DNA from: Legionella sp.
Lineage (GTDB): Bacteria > Pseudomonadota > Gammaproteobacteria > Legionellales > Legionellaceae
DNA: 64,000 nucleotides
Reading direction: 5' to 3'
Assembly: GCA_013911415.1 (NCBI GenBank)
Contig: JACETI010000003.1
Span: 62,001 to 126,000, forward strand
The position numbers and the translations under genes are program-made. Numbering within the stretch: the first letter of the stretch is position 1; each line of letters begins with the position of its first letter. Below are positions 36,316 to 45,915 of this stretch, piece after piece. The notes beneath the pieces are model-generated. The model did not search any database, was not told where the DNA came from, and saw nothing but the letters and a program-made list of their open reading frames with translations.

Positions 36316-39300
36316 ATGAAAAATAATCATCTCATAGCCGATCCATCCAAAAATCTAAAGTATGTACATTTAAATGTACATACGGAATATTCACTCATCG
36401 ACGGCTTAGTACGCATTAACCCGTTGATGGAGATAGTAAAACATCAGGGTATGCAAGCGGTTGCTATCACGGATTACTGCAACCTCTTTGCTGCAGTCAA
36501 AGTATTTAAGGCAGCCACAAAACGAGGCATTAAACCTATCCTCGGAGCTGATTTGCCGTGTTATGACGCCGCTTATCCTAACCGAATTTCTTCTTTGGTT
36601 CTTTTATGTCAAAATGAACAAGGTTATCGCAATCTAACATGCTTGATATCACGTGCGTATCAAGAAGGACAAATACAAGGCCTGCCTCGTGTGAATGTGG
36701 ATTGGATCCCCTCCTGCACAGATGGGTTGATTGCCTTATCAGGGGGTCGCTTAGGTGCCATAGGCCAAGCTTTATTATCACAAGATAAAGAAACAGCACT
36801 TGCCCTTATAAAAGTGTTCATGCAGCATTTCCCCCAGCGTTTTTATTTAGAGATCCAACGCACCGGGCAACCCGAGGAAGCAGATTACAATGATCAAATA
36901 CTTGCACTGGCCAAGGAATGTAATCTCCCCCTCGTTGCTACGAATGCGGTTCGATTTCTAAAACCAACGGATTTTGAGGCGCATGAAGCCCGAGTATGTA
37001 TTCACGATGGCTTAACCTTAGCAGATCCAAAGCGCTCCCGCCGCTACACCCCCGCACAGCATCTTCGTTCACCGCAAGAAATGATTGATTTATTTCAAGA
37101 CTTGCCACAAGCGTTAGCCAATACTGTTGAAATTGCGAAGCGTTGCACAGTGAGACTTGATCTCGGCAGTACTTATTTACCGAATTTTCCTATCCCTCCT
37201 AGCACAACTATCGAAGGGTATTTATCGCAAGTTTCACGTCAAGGTCTTGAAGAAAAACTGCATTTGCTGTTCGATAATCTCCCTCATGAACAATTTATTT
37301 TAAAGCGTACTGCTTACGATGAACGTCTGAAACTAGAGTTAGATGTTATTAATGCAATGGGCTTTGCGGGCTACTTTCTGATTGTTGCTGACTTTATCCA
37401 GTGGGCAAAACATCAGCAAATTCCTGTAGGGCCTGGACGCGGCTCAGGTGCAGGCTCTTTAGTCGCTTACGTTTTGAAAATAACAGATCTTGATCCCTTG
37501 CAGTATGATTTACTGTTTGAACGCTTCCTCAATCCCGAGCGGGTCTCGATGCCCGACTTTGATATCGATTTTTGCATGGAAGGACGTGATCGTGTTATTG
37601 ATTATGTCACCGAGAAATACGGCCGTCAGAGCGTTTCTCAAATTATCACTTTTGGAAGCATGGCCGCCAAAGCTGTTGTGCGTGATGTAGGGCGGGTGTT
37701 GGCTTTTCCCTATGGATTTGTCGATACCATTGCCAAGCTTATTCCCTTTGAAATTGGCATGACACTGACAAAAGCACTCGATGATGTACAAGAACTTCGT
37801 CGTCGTTACGAGGAAGAGGATGTCAAAACACTCATTGATCTTGCATTAAAGCTTGAGGGCATCACCAGAAACGCTGGGAAACATGCCGGGGGCCTTGTTA
37901 TTGCTCCTTCCAAACTAACAGATTTTACCGCTATTTATTGTGAAGAAGGTTCTTCACATATTGTCAGTCAATTTGACAAAGATGACGTTGAAGCCGTTGG
38001 CCTTGTTAAATTCGACTTCTTAGGCCTAAGAACACTTACCATCATCGATTGGACCATTACCAACATTAACAAACAAAATAATCAGAGTAATCCGAATCAA
38101 ACACCGATTGATATCGCACACATTCCAACCGATGATTCATTAACTTTTGATTTATTGAAAGCCTGCCAAACAACAGCTGTTTTCCAATTAGAATCACGCG
38201 GGATGAAAGAGCTGATTTATCGGTTACAACCCGATTGTTTTGAAGACATTATTGCGTTAGTCGCTCTTTTTCGACCAGGTCCTTTACAATCAGGCATGGT
38301 TGACGACTTTGTCAATCGTAAACACGGTATTGCACAAGTCGCCTATCCACACCCTGATTTAGAACCCATTCTCAAACCGACATACGGTGTTATTCTTTAC
38401 CAAGAACAGGTTATGCAAATTGCACAGGTGTTAGCCAATTACACTTTAGGTGCTGCGGATTTATTACGCCGCGCGATGGGTAAGAAAAAGCCGGAAGAAA
38501 TGGCGAAGCAGCGTACCATTTTTACAGAAGGTGCGATTGCGCGGGGAGTCGAGGCTAAAACAGCCACCCATATTTTCGATCTGATGGAGAAATTTGCCGG
38601 CTATGGCTTTAACAAATCACATTCAGCAGCCTATGCCCTTATCGCCTATCAAACAGCATGGCTCAAAGCACACTACCCTGCTTTTTTTATGGCTTCGGTT
38701 GTTTCTTCAGACATGGATAATACCGATAAGGTAGTTGGTTTCTTACAAGAATGTGCACAAATGCAACTCAAGGTTTTACCACCGGATATTAATCAGTCGC
38801 ATTACGTCTTTACTGTCTTTGATGATCACACGTTAGTTTATGGACTTGGCGCCATTAAAGGTGTGGGTGAATCGGCCATACAATGCATTGTTGAATCACG
38901 CAAAGAGCATGGACCTTTTAGCGATCTCTTTGATTTTTGTGAGCGCCTCGACTTACGCAAAGTCAATCGTCGCGCTCTTGAAGCCTTGATAAAAAGTGGT
39001 GCTATGGATGGATGGAAAGTTGCCCGGGAAATATTACAAGCTTCGCTTGAAAAAGCACTTAAACTTGCGAATAAAACCCAGGAAACAGAGCGCCAAGGAC
39101 AAACCACGCTTTTTGATTTACTAAGTTTTGAAAAAGAACACGATCATAAACAATATGAGCAAAGTGAACCTTGGTCTGAAAAAGAGCGTCTAAAAGGCGA
39201 GAAAGAAACCCTAGGCTTCTATTTAACAGGCCATCCCGCTGCTGATTATTGCAACGAATTCGCTTTATTTGTGACAAAAATGGGACAATTAAATCCAAGG

Positions 39301-39798
39301 CTTTCTAACCATGCAACCGTCTGCGGCTTAATTTTAAGCGTTCGTCGAATCATGACCCAACGACGGAAAATTCTTAGCATTGTCCAACTGGAAGATCCCT
39401 CGGGAAAAATAGACATCATTATTTTTTCAGAAGTGACGTTGCAATCAGGCGAGTTTTTAGTGGTAGAGGGTGACGTTTCCGCAGATGAATACAGCGGTGG
39501 TTTAAAAATGACAGCCAACCGATGGTGTTCTATAGAAACCGCACGTTCAAGATTTGGCGCCTTTTTGCAGCTAAGCTTATCTTCGCAAGACAAGGACAAG
39601 CTGGCTGCCTTACAAACAGCACTGGCGACCTATCCAGGTGATTGTGTGGTACGCATGACTTATAACGGTATGCAAGCGCGAGCCCTTTTGGAAGCAGGCA
39701 AACAATGGCACATCGCACCATCGGATGATTTACTACAGGATTTAAGGCAACTTTTAGGAGAAAACAGAGTCAATTATTGTTATCCTGAGATGACATAA
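36316..39798 (+). CDS. dnaE: DNA polymerase III alpha subunit
   Basis: The 1,160-residue replicative polymerase subunit, the same size as E. coli DnaE. The N-terminal PHP domain starts HLNVHTEYSLIDGLVRI. The polymerase core has GPGRGSGAGSLVAY and the catalytic PDFDIDFCMEGRDRVIDYV. FNKSHSAAYALIAYQTAWLKAHYP is near residue 770. A C-terminal OB fold (SIVQLEDPSGKIDIIIFSE) and tau-binding tail follow. It is divergent from lpxD, not downstream of lpxB-rnhB as in E. coli. A perfect 24-bp palindrome lies in codons 15-23. Confidence 0.97.
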   Translation: MKNNHLIADPSKNLKYVHLNVHTEYSLIDGLVRINPLMEIVKHQGMQAVAITDYCNLFAAVKVFKAATKRGIKPILGADLPCYDAAYPNRISSLVLLCQNEQGYRNLTCLISRAYQEGQIQGLPRVNVDWIPSCTDGLIALSGGRLGAIGQALLSQDKETALALIKVFMQHFPQRFYLEIQRTGQPEEADYNDQILALAKECNLPLVATNAVRFLKPTDFEAHEARVCIHDGLTLADPKRSRRYTPAQHLRSPQEMIDLFQDLPQALANTVEIAKRCTVRLDLGSTYLPNFPIPPSTTIEGYLSQVSRQGLEEKLHLLFDNLPHEQFILKRTAYDERLKLELDVINAMGFAGYFLIVADFIQWAKHQQIPVGPGRGSGAGSLVAYVLKITDLDPLQYDLLFERFLNPERVSMPDFDIDFCMEGRDRVIDYVTEKYGRQSVSQIITFGSMAAKAVVRDVGRVLAFPYGFVDTIAKLIPFEIGMTLTKALDDVQELRRRYEEEDVKTLIDLALKLEGITRNAGKHAGGLVIAPSKLTDFTAIYCEEGSSHIVSQFDKDDVEAVGLVKFDFLGLRTLTIIDWTITNINKQNNQSNPNQTPIDIAHIPTDDSLTFDLLKACQTTAVFQLESRGMKELIYRLQPDCFEDIIALVALFRPGPLQSGMVDDFVNRKHGIAQVAYPHPDLEPILKPTYGVILYQEQVMQIAQVLANYTLGAADLLRRAMGKKKPEEMAKQRTIFTEGAIARGVEAKTATHIFDLMEKFAGYGFNKSHSAAYALIAYQTAWLKAHYPAFFMASVVSSDMDNTDKVVGFLQECAQMQLKVLPPDINQSHYVFTVFDDHTLVYGLGAIKGVGESAIQCIVESRKEHGPFSDLFDFCERLDLRKVNRRALEALIKSGAMDGWKVAREILQASLEKALKLANKTQETERQGQTTLFDLLSFEKEHDHKQYEQSEPWSEKERLKGEKETLGFYLTGHPAADYCNEFALFVTKMGQLNPRLSNHATVCGLILSVRRIMTQRRKILSIVQLEDPSGKIDIIIFSEVTLQSGEFLVVEGDVSADEYSGGLKMTANRWCSIETARSRFGAFLQLSLSSQDKDKLAALQTALATYPGDCVVRMTYNGMQARALLEAGKQWHIAPSDDLLQDLRQLLGENRVNYCYPEMT
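36360..36383. repeat. perfect 24-bp palindrome inside the start of dnaE
   Basis: GTATGTACATTT (36360-36371) is followed immediately by its exact complement AAATGTACATAC (36372-36383). It encodes part of the PHP motif YVHLNVHT. With no loop it favours a dimeric DNA-binding protein over an RNA hairpin. It begins 45 bases into the gene, about 52 bases after the predicted transcription start. Confidence 0.75.
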
Positions 39799-39859
39799 GA
39801 AAGAATAGCAAGCTACTTGTAACCCGAAAGAAGTGCGCCTGCTTAAGGGATGAAAGAAC

Positions 39860-40420
39860 ATGTTAATTGAACAAAAAAATGCTTGCCTTGTCCTTATAGA
39901 CGTCCAAGAAAAATTAGCTATGCAGGTTCATTCCTCCCATAAAATGCTCGAACGCTGTGAGTGGTTACTGACGTTAGCAAGCGAATTAAACATTCCTTGT
40001 ATTCTTAGCGAACAATATCCACAGGGGCTAGGTAAGACAGTCCCTGCTTTGACCACCGCCGCACAGCCCTTTGCTTGCATCGATAAAGTACATTTTTCTT
40101 GCTACCGAAATGCTTCCTTTAAAGACAGCCTTCATAAAACATCTAAAAAACAATGCGTGTTGATTGGCATTGAAACGCATGTCTGCGTGTTACAAACGGC
40201 AATAGATTTAAAGCAAGCTGGCTATGACGTTTTTATCGTCGTTGACGCGGTTAGCAGCCGCCATCATGAAGATCATGCTTACGCTCTTAAACGTATGCAG
40301 CAAGAGGGGATCTTCCTAGTTACTTCTGAAATGGTCTTTTTCGAGTGGGTAGAAAAAGCAGGTACACCCGAATTTAAAGCAATGAGTAAGAAGTACCTCC
40401 TGCCGCCAAAGAAAACTTAG
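39860..40420 (+). CDS. isochorismatase-family cysteine hydrolase
   Basis: A 186-residue alpha/beta hydrolase of the cysteine type. The catalytic triad is visible: Asp14 in VLIDVQEKL, Lys76 in IDKVHFSC and Cys109 in GIETHVCVLQT, with the cis-peptide signature preceding the Cys. This subgroup (YcaC-like) includes enzymes of unknown substrate, and nothing nearby points to siderophore or nicotinamide metabolism. It follows dnaE by 61 bases on the same strand. A hairpin at the stop separates it from the convergent repeat-protein gene. Confidence 0.88.
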   Translation: MLIEQKNACLVLIDVQEKLAMQVHSSHKMLERCEWLLTLASELNIPCILSEQYPQGLGKTVPALTTAAQPFACIDKVHFSCYRNASFKDSLHKTSKKQCVLIGIETHVCVLQTAIDLKQAGYDVFIVVDAVSSRHHEDHAYALKRMQQEGIFLVTSEMVFFEWVEKAGTPEFKAMSKKYLLPPKKT

Positions 40421-40436
40421 GTTTCTTCCAGAAACC
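40420..40436. terminator. compact hairpin between convergent genes
   Basis: GGTTTCT, a TCC loop and AGAAACC form a 7-bp stem starting on the last base of the isochorismatase-family stop codon. On the minus strand it is followed by TAAGTTTTCTTT, so it more plausibly ends the repeat-protein transcript. Confidence 0.4.
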
Positions 40437-40459
40437 ATCACAGCAAACCTTACTATTTT

Positions 40460-43400
40460 TTAACGCTTAAAAAAGGGAGTGTGCGTTAAAAGTTTCGCTA
40501 CATCTGCATTCTGACTCTGCTCATTTTCATTGCTATTGTAAAAGAAGGGCAATGGATGAAACGACGGTAACCGTCGGATATTGGCATCGTTGACCACCGA
40601 AAAATCTTGACTTTGCTCCGCCGTGCTTTCTGTGTGCAATTTTTTATAAGGGTTTTCACTATAGGTAGCAGCCTCATCCAACGTATCTTTTCGCACAGTA
40701 ATCATTTCAATCAAACTCGCTTTGTTTTCTAATTTATTTTTCAGAATTTTATTTTCCTTAAGGTTTTGTTTTTCTAATTGATCACTAACCTCAGCTAACA
40801 GTGTAGGATTTTCAATAATCATCAGATAATTTTTGATCAAATTACTTAAACTGAAAAAATGTGCTTTGCTTAGTTGTCGGGTAGACATCAAGCCCAACAA
40901 TTGCTGTAAAAGCATCCTTTGCATGTCCACTGTGGCCTCCTTCAACGTTTTTTTTACCAAGGGGTTACCCCAAGCTGCACGCACAAGGTCAAACGGCTCT
41001 TTTCTGAGAATTTCAGAAAAAGCTTCGCAAACATTTTTAACAAAACGCGGATCGGCATTGATTGTGCGCCCTCTTGCTAATAAGGGAAGAAAATCAGTAT
41101 TTGGTAGGTAGAGGGTCAACATTAACAAGAGACCTTTCGTTTCTTTAGGCAAAGTTGCCCTTATTTTAGAATGAGAAAATAGCTGTTTATCTTCGATTAA
41201 TTTAACCAAGGAAAGCTGTTTTTGCTCAAGCAAGACTTCAATAAATGGCTCCATCGTTTTATTTTCCTCATGCCATTGACAAGCTTGGAAAATATCCAAT
41301 ATTTTCTCTTCCAATAAACCCTCATTTAGTAACCATTGAATGAGCACATATTCCTTCGTGTGTAATAATGTTGATAGTAGTCTCTCGAAAGACTGGCGTA
41401 TTTGTCTCTCTGCTCTGCTTGCTAGAATGTTTACACTCTGCTGCTTTATTAAGGCCTTCAACAAAGAATACTGCTTTGCATCTGCGAGCAATCCTAAAAC
41501 ATCTTTGAAGACAGACGCCTCTTTAACGGCTATCACCAACATCGGAGCAGTGATCAAGTTTTTCGCTAGAAGTATTTCGATTAACCCAAAGTAGCCTTTT
41601 CGTGCTAAAAGCCAGACAAGATTCGCGCCCCTAACTTTTCCATCTACTGGCCCCTCTGCAAGCATAGAAGAAGTGATATTGTTATATAAAATACACGCTT
41701 TGATTAATTTCTCCTGTTTAAAATAGGTCATCAACCACAAGACATTAACTCCAAACATAGCGTTTTTCTTATTCAAGGGTCTGGCGTTCAACATTTCATC
41801 AGTAATGCCATTTTGATGAATAAAATCTTCAATCATTTCAAACTGATTATTTTTTGCTAAATGCCAGAAAGCATGGATTCCTTTCCAGTTTCCATGGAGG
41901 GCTTTTTGCGATAAAACCGCTGGTGTTATGTAATTTTTGCTCAATAAAAGACGTAATAAAACAATCCCTTTTTGCGATGGATCTGTCAGGAACCAGATAA
42001 CGTTCCACCCTGCTTGCTCCGAGTTGGACAGCGTAGCAGTTAACATATCTCTTTGAACAAGGCCGCATTGGGTTAAGCTTATTAAAAGATCGAAAAAACC
42101 TTTGTAAGCCATTAACCAGACGGCATTAATACCCGAACAATTTGTGTTATTTATTGTCTGCGCAAGTAATGCGGAATTAAAATAGCCCTTATCCAGGCAT
42201 TTCTTAAGTAGATTATCTTGGCCTAGAATCACTAATCGACATAAGGCACTCATTTTTTGGTCCTGCTCATCCATCGAAGCAAGCATTTCTGCATTAATAA
42301 ATCCCCGCTCTGCTAAGGAGTCTATTAAATCAAAATAACCAATTCTTACCAATTGCCATAGAACATTGACTCCTCGGGCTTCTGCTTGCTCAGCCTTGGC
42401 CGATATAAGCGTTTTTTCTAAATCACTTCTCGCGAACAAAGTCTTTAAGAGTGCGTAGTCATTCCAATGTGCTATTAACCATAGAACGTTTTTACCTGCA
42501 TCCCTATTCACTTGATTGGTCGGCGACGCAGCAAGCATATCCATTGTGATTAGCTGTTGCGCATTTAAAAGAGAAATAAATTCTGTATCACCTGCACGCG
42601 CCATTAACCAAAGCGCGCTTTCGCCCTGATGAAAACCAGCATTTACTTTTTGTGCTAAAAGATCACGTGACAAAAGTTTGTGGTTAAGTAACAACTTCAA
42701 TAATGCATGTTGTTTATTCTGGGCAAGTATAAAAATTAAATTTTGACCATGGGTTGGATTGGCAGGATGCGTTGGCAAAGCTTGTAAATGCTCAATGGAA
42801 ATCAAATTTGCTTCCACCAATGCTTTGAAGAAATGCTCCGCTTCATTGCGCAAAATTGGATTTCCCGCTGTCTTGCGCATCATACAATGCAGTACGTTGA
42901 CCCCTGCCAAAGAACCACAATTCGGTGAATTTTGTAACATATCTGCCTGAATCAAACGCTTGTCTAAAAACCGACACATAAGGTCTATTCGATCGCAGGT
43001 AGCTAAGTGCCATAATAAATTGATATTCTTTGGATCGATCCTTGAAAGATACTGGGATGTTAGCAAACCTTGATTCATTGTGATTGTTAGCAGCTTATGT
43101 CGGCTCTCGTCATCAAGCCACAACAATGTACGTCCCCTCAATGCACCTTTCGTGGGGCTGTAATCTAGATACGCTTTGGTTAGACGTTGTTGTTGAAGAA
43201 AGATTTCTAATTGACCAATGTAACCTTCTTTCACTAAATGCCACATTATTTTTTCTTTTTTCGGGAAAAATTCTAAATTATCTGCAATATACTCTTCGGT
43301 AATATAATTTAATTTTAGTAAAAACAAGGTGATAGGTATTTGAGCTAAAGCGCACATCAGGTGCTCATTAATACAACCAGTGAAGGTTTTAAAGAGTCCA

Positions 43401-44950
43401 TCATGCTTTTGAAACGCGGTCTCAATTGGATCATGAAACGCCTGCTGTTCAACAGAGGATTCTGCATCTAGCAAAATCCCAAGCATTTTATAATAACGTG
43501 GTATATCTTCCACATTACATGGTCTATGAGCGAGAAAAAAAGGAAAATCTAATGTGACGGTATTCCCAGGTAATTCTGCCCAATAAAAGCCTTCTTTGAA
43601 ACAAAAAGTCGCCTGTTCAAAAGCCTCATGTAATGCAGAGTTACCGTGTTGAAGCGAGGATTGGCCAGCGGGCACTACCGATAATGTTTGAATTGTCTTA
43701 TCTTTCAAAAATTGTGCAGAGAAGTTTTTTACAATTTCTGCGAGTACGCGTACTGAAGCAGCTGGAACGGGTATGACGCCTTCGCCCTCTAAAGTAACAA
43801 AAAAAGTCGCATTAATGGGGCACAGTATTCCGTAACGAGTATTCCAATTTTCCACTGATTCATTAACACAAGTTTCCATACTCTCATATGTTTTTCCCTC
43901 TTGAGAAATGAGGCTTTGCTGGCAAAACCTCTCAAGCGAAATCGCATTTTCTTCACCAAATCGCTGCTTCCATTCTATTTCAATACGCGTAAACTGCTGG
44001 TCAAAGGCCGGTTGTAATATGTTATATATCCGAAATATTACCGCAGTAGGTGTCATCTTCTCCCAAAAAAAATCTTCGAAATAATCAATATCACCTTCTG
44101 TCAGTTTAGTTGCATCAGCATAATGGTCACCTATGATCTCTGATATGCCTATTCGATCTGCAATGTGATTACGATAAGCGTTGGCATAATGTATTTGATT
44201 ACCTTTTAAATTTAGATAAAACGCATCGTGTAAATGTGCAGAAATAATGTCGAGCGCTAATGCTTCTTTTACCTCTAACAACAAACGTTGAATATTTTTC
44301 GTTGCAGAAAATGCAGATTGTGCTAAAACTAACTGAGTAATAATTCCAGGAGCGCATACTTGCACTTGCTTTTGCAGATCTCGCAGAATTATCTTCTTTG
44401 TGATTAAAAAATTATCATCATTTACCAGTAAATGATAAATATTTTCTAAGAGCCATTTTCCCTGTGTCCATAACAAAATCTGACTTTGAGGGTGAGAACC
44501 GTAAAATGTCTCACTCAGGTTGTCTCCGTCAAAAAGGTGCTTGTACAATAATTGAAACGCCGGAATTTCCAGTGATAAAGTATCCGTCACATCTGCTAAT
44601 ACAACCAAGCATTCATTTGCCTCACACCAGGCAGTCAAAGCATCTGTTAAGTTTAAAAACTGGCATTTTATTTTTTGATAATCTGGGCTTTTAGCAAAAA
44701 CTTGTATGGCTTCCATTAATTTTTCAGTCGGCCACTCAGCTAGGTCTTCCGGTAATTCTTCTTCTATTCGATGAGCGATCTCATCGTAAGGACTCATCAA
44801 TGACAGCTCATTTTTCAAAAAAACATTGGACGGATAATAAACAGGCTCTTCTCCATACCATTTAAGATTTGCGAAAGCGTTTTCCTTTTGAAGCGATTCT
44901 TCATCCTCACCTATAGCAAAAAAAGCGGCTGAGAAAAGGGTATTTTTCAT
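40460..44950 (-). CDS. giant ankyrin-like repeat protein, candidate Dot/Icm effector
   Basis: A 1,496-residue protein without signal peptide or membrane segment. Residues 1-555 match no domain I recognise. Residues about 560-1225 hold about 15 tandem copies of a ~41-residue repeat of the form G-x-N-x-L-W-x-L-A, then x4-5-L-I-x2-L-L-x4-L-I-T-x2-M-L. The first part resembles the ankyrin TPLHxAA helix pair with NxLW replacing TPLH, and an extra segment is inserted between repeats. A charged coiled-coil-like stretch lies near 1390-1420. The hydrophilic tail (NENEQSQNADVAKL near the end) suits a translocation signal. Such large repeat proteins are typical Dot/Icm substrates, but export is inferred. 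No good ribosome site precedes the ATG. Confidence 0.75.
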   Translation of the reverse strand: MKNTLFSAAFFAIGEDEESLQKENAFANLKWYGEEPVYYPSNVFLKNELSLMSPYDEIAHRIEEELPEDLAEWPTEKLMEAIQVFAKSPDYQKIKCQFLNLTDALTAWCEANECLVVLADVTDTLSLEIPAFQLLYKHLFDGDNLSETFYGSHPQSQILLWTQGKWLLENIYHLLVNDDNFLITKKIILRDLQKQVQVCAPGIITQLVLAQSAFSATKNIQRLLLEVKEALALDIISAHLHDAFYLNLKGNQIHYANAYRNHIADRIGISEIIGDHYADATKLTEGDIDYFEDFFWEKMTPTAVIFRIYNILQPAFDQQFTRIEIEWKQRFGEENAISLERFCQQSLISQEGKTYESMETCVNESVENWNTRYGILCPINATFFVTLEGEGVIPVPAASVRVLAEIVKNFSAQFLKDKTIQTLSVVPAGQSSLQHGNSALHEAFEQATFCFKEGFYWAELPGNTVTLDFPFFLAHRPCNVEDIPRYYKMLGILLDAESSVEQQAFHDPIETAFQKHDGLFKTFTGCINEHLMCALAQIPITLFLLKLNYITEEYIADNLEFFPKKEKIMWHLVKEGYIGQLEIFLQQQRLTKAYLDYSPTKGALRGRTLLWLDDESRHKLLTITMNQGLLTSQYLSRIDPKNINLLWHLATCDRIDLMCRFLDKRLIQADMLQNSPNCGSLAGVNVLHCMMRKTAGNPILRNEAEHFFKALVEANLISIEHLQALPTHPANPTHGQNLIFILAQNKQHALLKLLLNHKLLSRDLLAQKVNAGFHQGESALWLMARAGDTEFISLLNAQQLITMDMLAASPTNQVNRDAGKNVLWLIAHWNDYALLKTLFARSDLEKTLISAKAEQAEARGVNVLWQLVRIGYFDLIDSLAERGFINAEMLASMDEQDQKMSALCRLVILGQDNLLKKCLDKGYFNSALLAQTINNTNCSGINAVWLMAYKGFFDLLISLTQCGLVQRDMLTATLSNSEQAGWNVIWFLTDPSQKGIVLLRLLLSKNYITPAVLSQKALHGNWKGIHAFWHLAKNNQFEMIEDFIHQNGITDEMLNARPLNKKNAMFGVNVLWLMTYFKQEKLIKACILYNNITSSMLAEGPVDGKVRGANLVWLLARKGYFGLIEILLAKNLITAPMLVIAVKEASVFKDVLGLLADAKQYSLLKALIKQQSVNILASRAERQIRQSFERLLSTLLHTKEYVLIQWLLNEGLLEEKILDIFQACQWHEENKTMEPFIEVLLEQKQLSLVKLIEDKQLFSHSKIRATLPKETKGLLLMLTLYLPNTDFLPLLARGRTINADPRFVKNVCEAFSEILRKEPFDLVRAAWGNPLVKKTLKEATVDMQRMLLQQLLGLMSTRQLSKAHFFSLSNLIKNYLMIIENPTLLAEVSDQLEKQNLKENKILKNKLENKASLIEMITVRKDTLDEAATYSENPYKKLHTESTAEQSQDFSVVNDANIRRLPSFHPLPFFYNSNENEQSQNADVAKLLTHTPFFKR
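41276..43273 (-). repeat. tandem ~41-residue NxLW ankyrin-like repeats (protein-level)
   Basis: Anchor residues of successive copies (usually Trp) fall at 570, 611, 647, 688, 740, 781, 824, 865, 904, 945, 986, 1029, 1072, 1113 and 1153. Spacing is 36-51 and mostly 41-43. Trp is replaced by His, Phe, Cys or Gly in four copies. The copies share a pattern but few identical residues, so this is an old array rather than a recent DNA-level expansion. Confidence 0.75.
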
Positions 44951-45138
44951 ATAGAAAACCGCATGTTAGTATCAGAGGTATCAAAATATATCCTATTTAA
45001 GAACGCTTTTGTACAAACTTAGTAACGAAATAATTTCTAATGATTTCAACCCTACATCTTAAGCTTTTCAATCGAATACATTTGTTTTAACCCGAACCTT
45101 TGTTAAGATAAATCCGCTTTCGCTTTCAAGGAACTGGC

Positions 45139-45915
45139 ATGCATATTACCGATCAAATTGCGGTTGTTACCGGCGGCGCTTCTGGCTTAGGAAAGGCTTG
45201 TGCTCAAAAACTTTTAGCTGTGGGTGCCCGCGTTGTTATTTGGGATAAACATGATCTCAGTACTGCTGATAAACAAGCTTATCAGGGTAACGCACCCGAA
45301 CTTACTCTAAGCTGTGATGTAAGCGACGCGCAATCGGTTGAAACGGCCTTGGCATCTACCATTAACAAAGTGGGTGTTCCACGTATTGGTATTCATTGTG
45401 CCGGCATTGCACCAGCTCAGCGCATCGTTAACAAAGACGGCACTGCTATGCCACTTGCTGCATTTCAACAGGTTATTAATGTAAATTTACTCGGTAGTTT
45501 TAATGTTCTACGCTCACTTGCGAGCGCTATCAGCCAATTAGAGGTAGAACCGGACTCCGAAGAGCGGGGTACTCTTATTATGACAGCTTCGATCGCCGCT
45601 TTTGAAGGGCAAATAGGTCAGGCGGCATACAGTGCCTCCAAAGGAGGTGTCGTTGCGATGACCTTACCAGCTGCACGTGAACTTGCTCAACACGCCATCC
45701 GCGTAAACACCATTGCGCCTGGCCTCATGTCTACACCCCTGTTATTAAATATGCCTCAACCCATACAAGAAAGCTTAGCAGCCACCGTTCCTTTCCCAAA
45801 ACGCTTAGGTAAGCCCGAAGAATTCGCTGACTTGGCAGTTCATATTGTTGAAAATACTTTAATTAATGGAGAAGTTATTCGCTTGGATGGCGCCCTACGT
45901 ATGCAGGCTCGCTAA
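45139..45915 (+). CDS. 3-hydroxyacyl-CoA dehydrogenase type II-like SDR
   Basis: A 258-residue short-chain dehydrogenase. The NAD-binding TGGASGLG is at 11-18, with Asp36 in VIWDKHD favouring NAD+. CAGIAPA is in the middle, and the catalytic Ser151, Tyr164 and Lys168 are in MTASIAAFEGQIGQ and AAYSASKGG. NTIAPGLMSTPLL and PFPKRLGKPEEFA resemble the HSD17B10-type enzymes of beta-oxidation. AAGGAACT precedes the ATG. Its TAA overlaps the ATG of the cytochrome gene (TAATG), so the two are coupled. That pairing has no obvious metabolic logic. Confidence 0.88.
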   Translation: MHITDQIAVVTGGASGLGKACAQKLLAVGARVVIWDKHDLSTADKQAYQGNAPELTLSCDVSDAQSVETALASTINKVGVPRIGIHCAGIAPAQRIVNKDGTAMPLAAFQQVINVNLLGSFNVLRSLASAISQLEVEPDSEERGTLIMTASIAAFEGQIGQAAYSASKGGVVAMTLPAARELAQHAIRVNTIAPGLMSTPLLLNMPQPIQESLAATVPFPKRLGKPEEFADLAVHIVENTLINGEVIRLDGALRMQAR

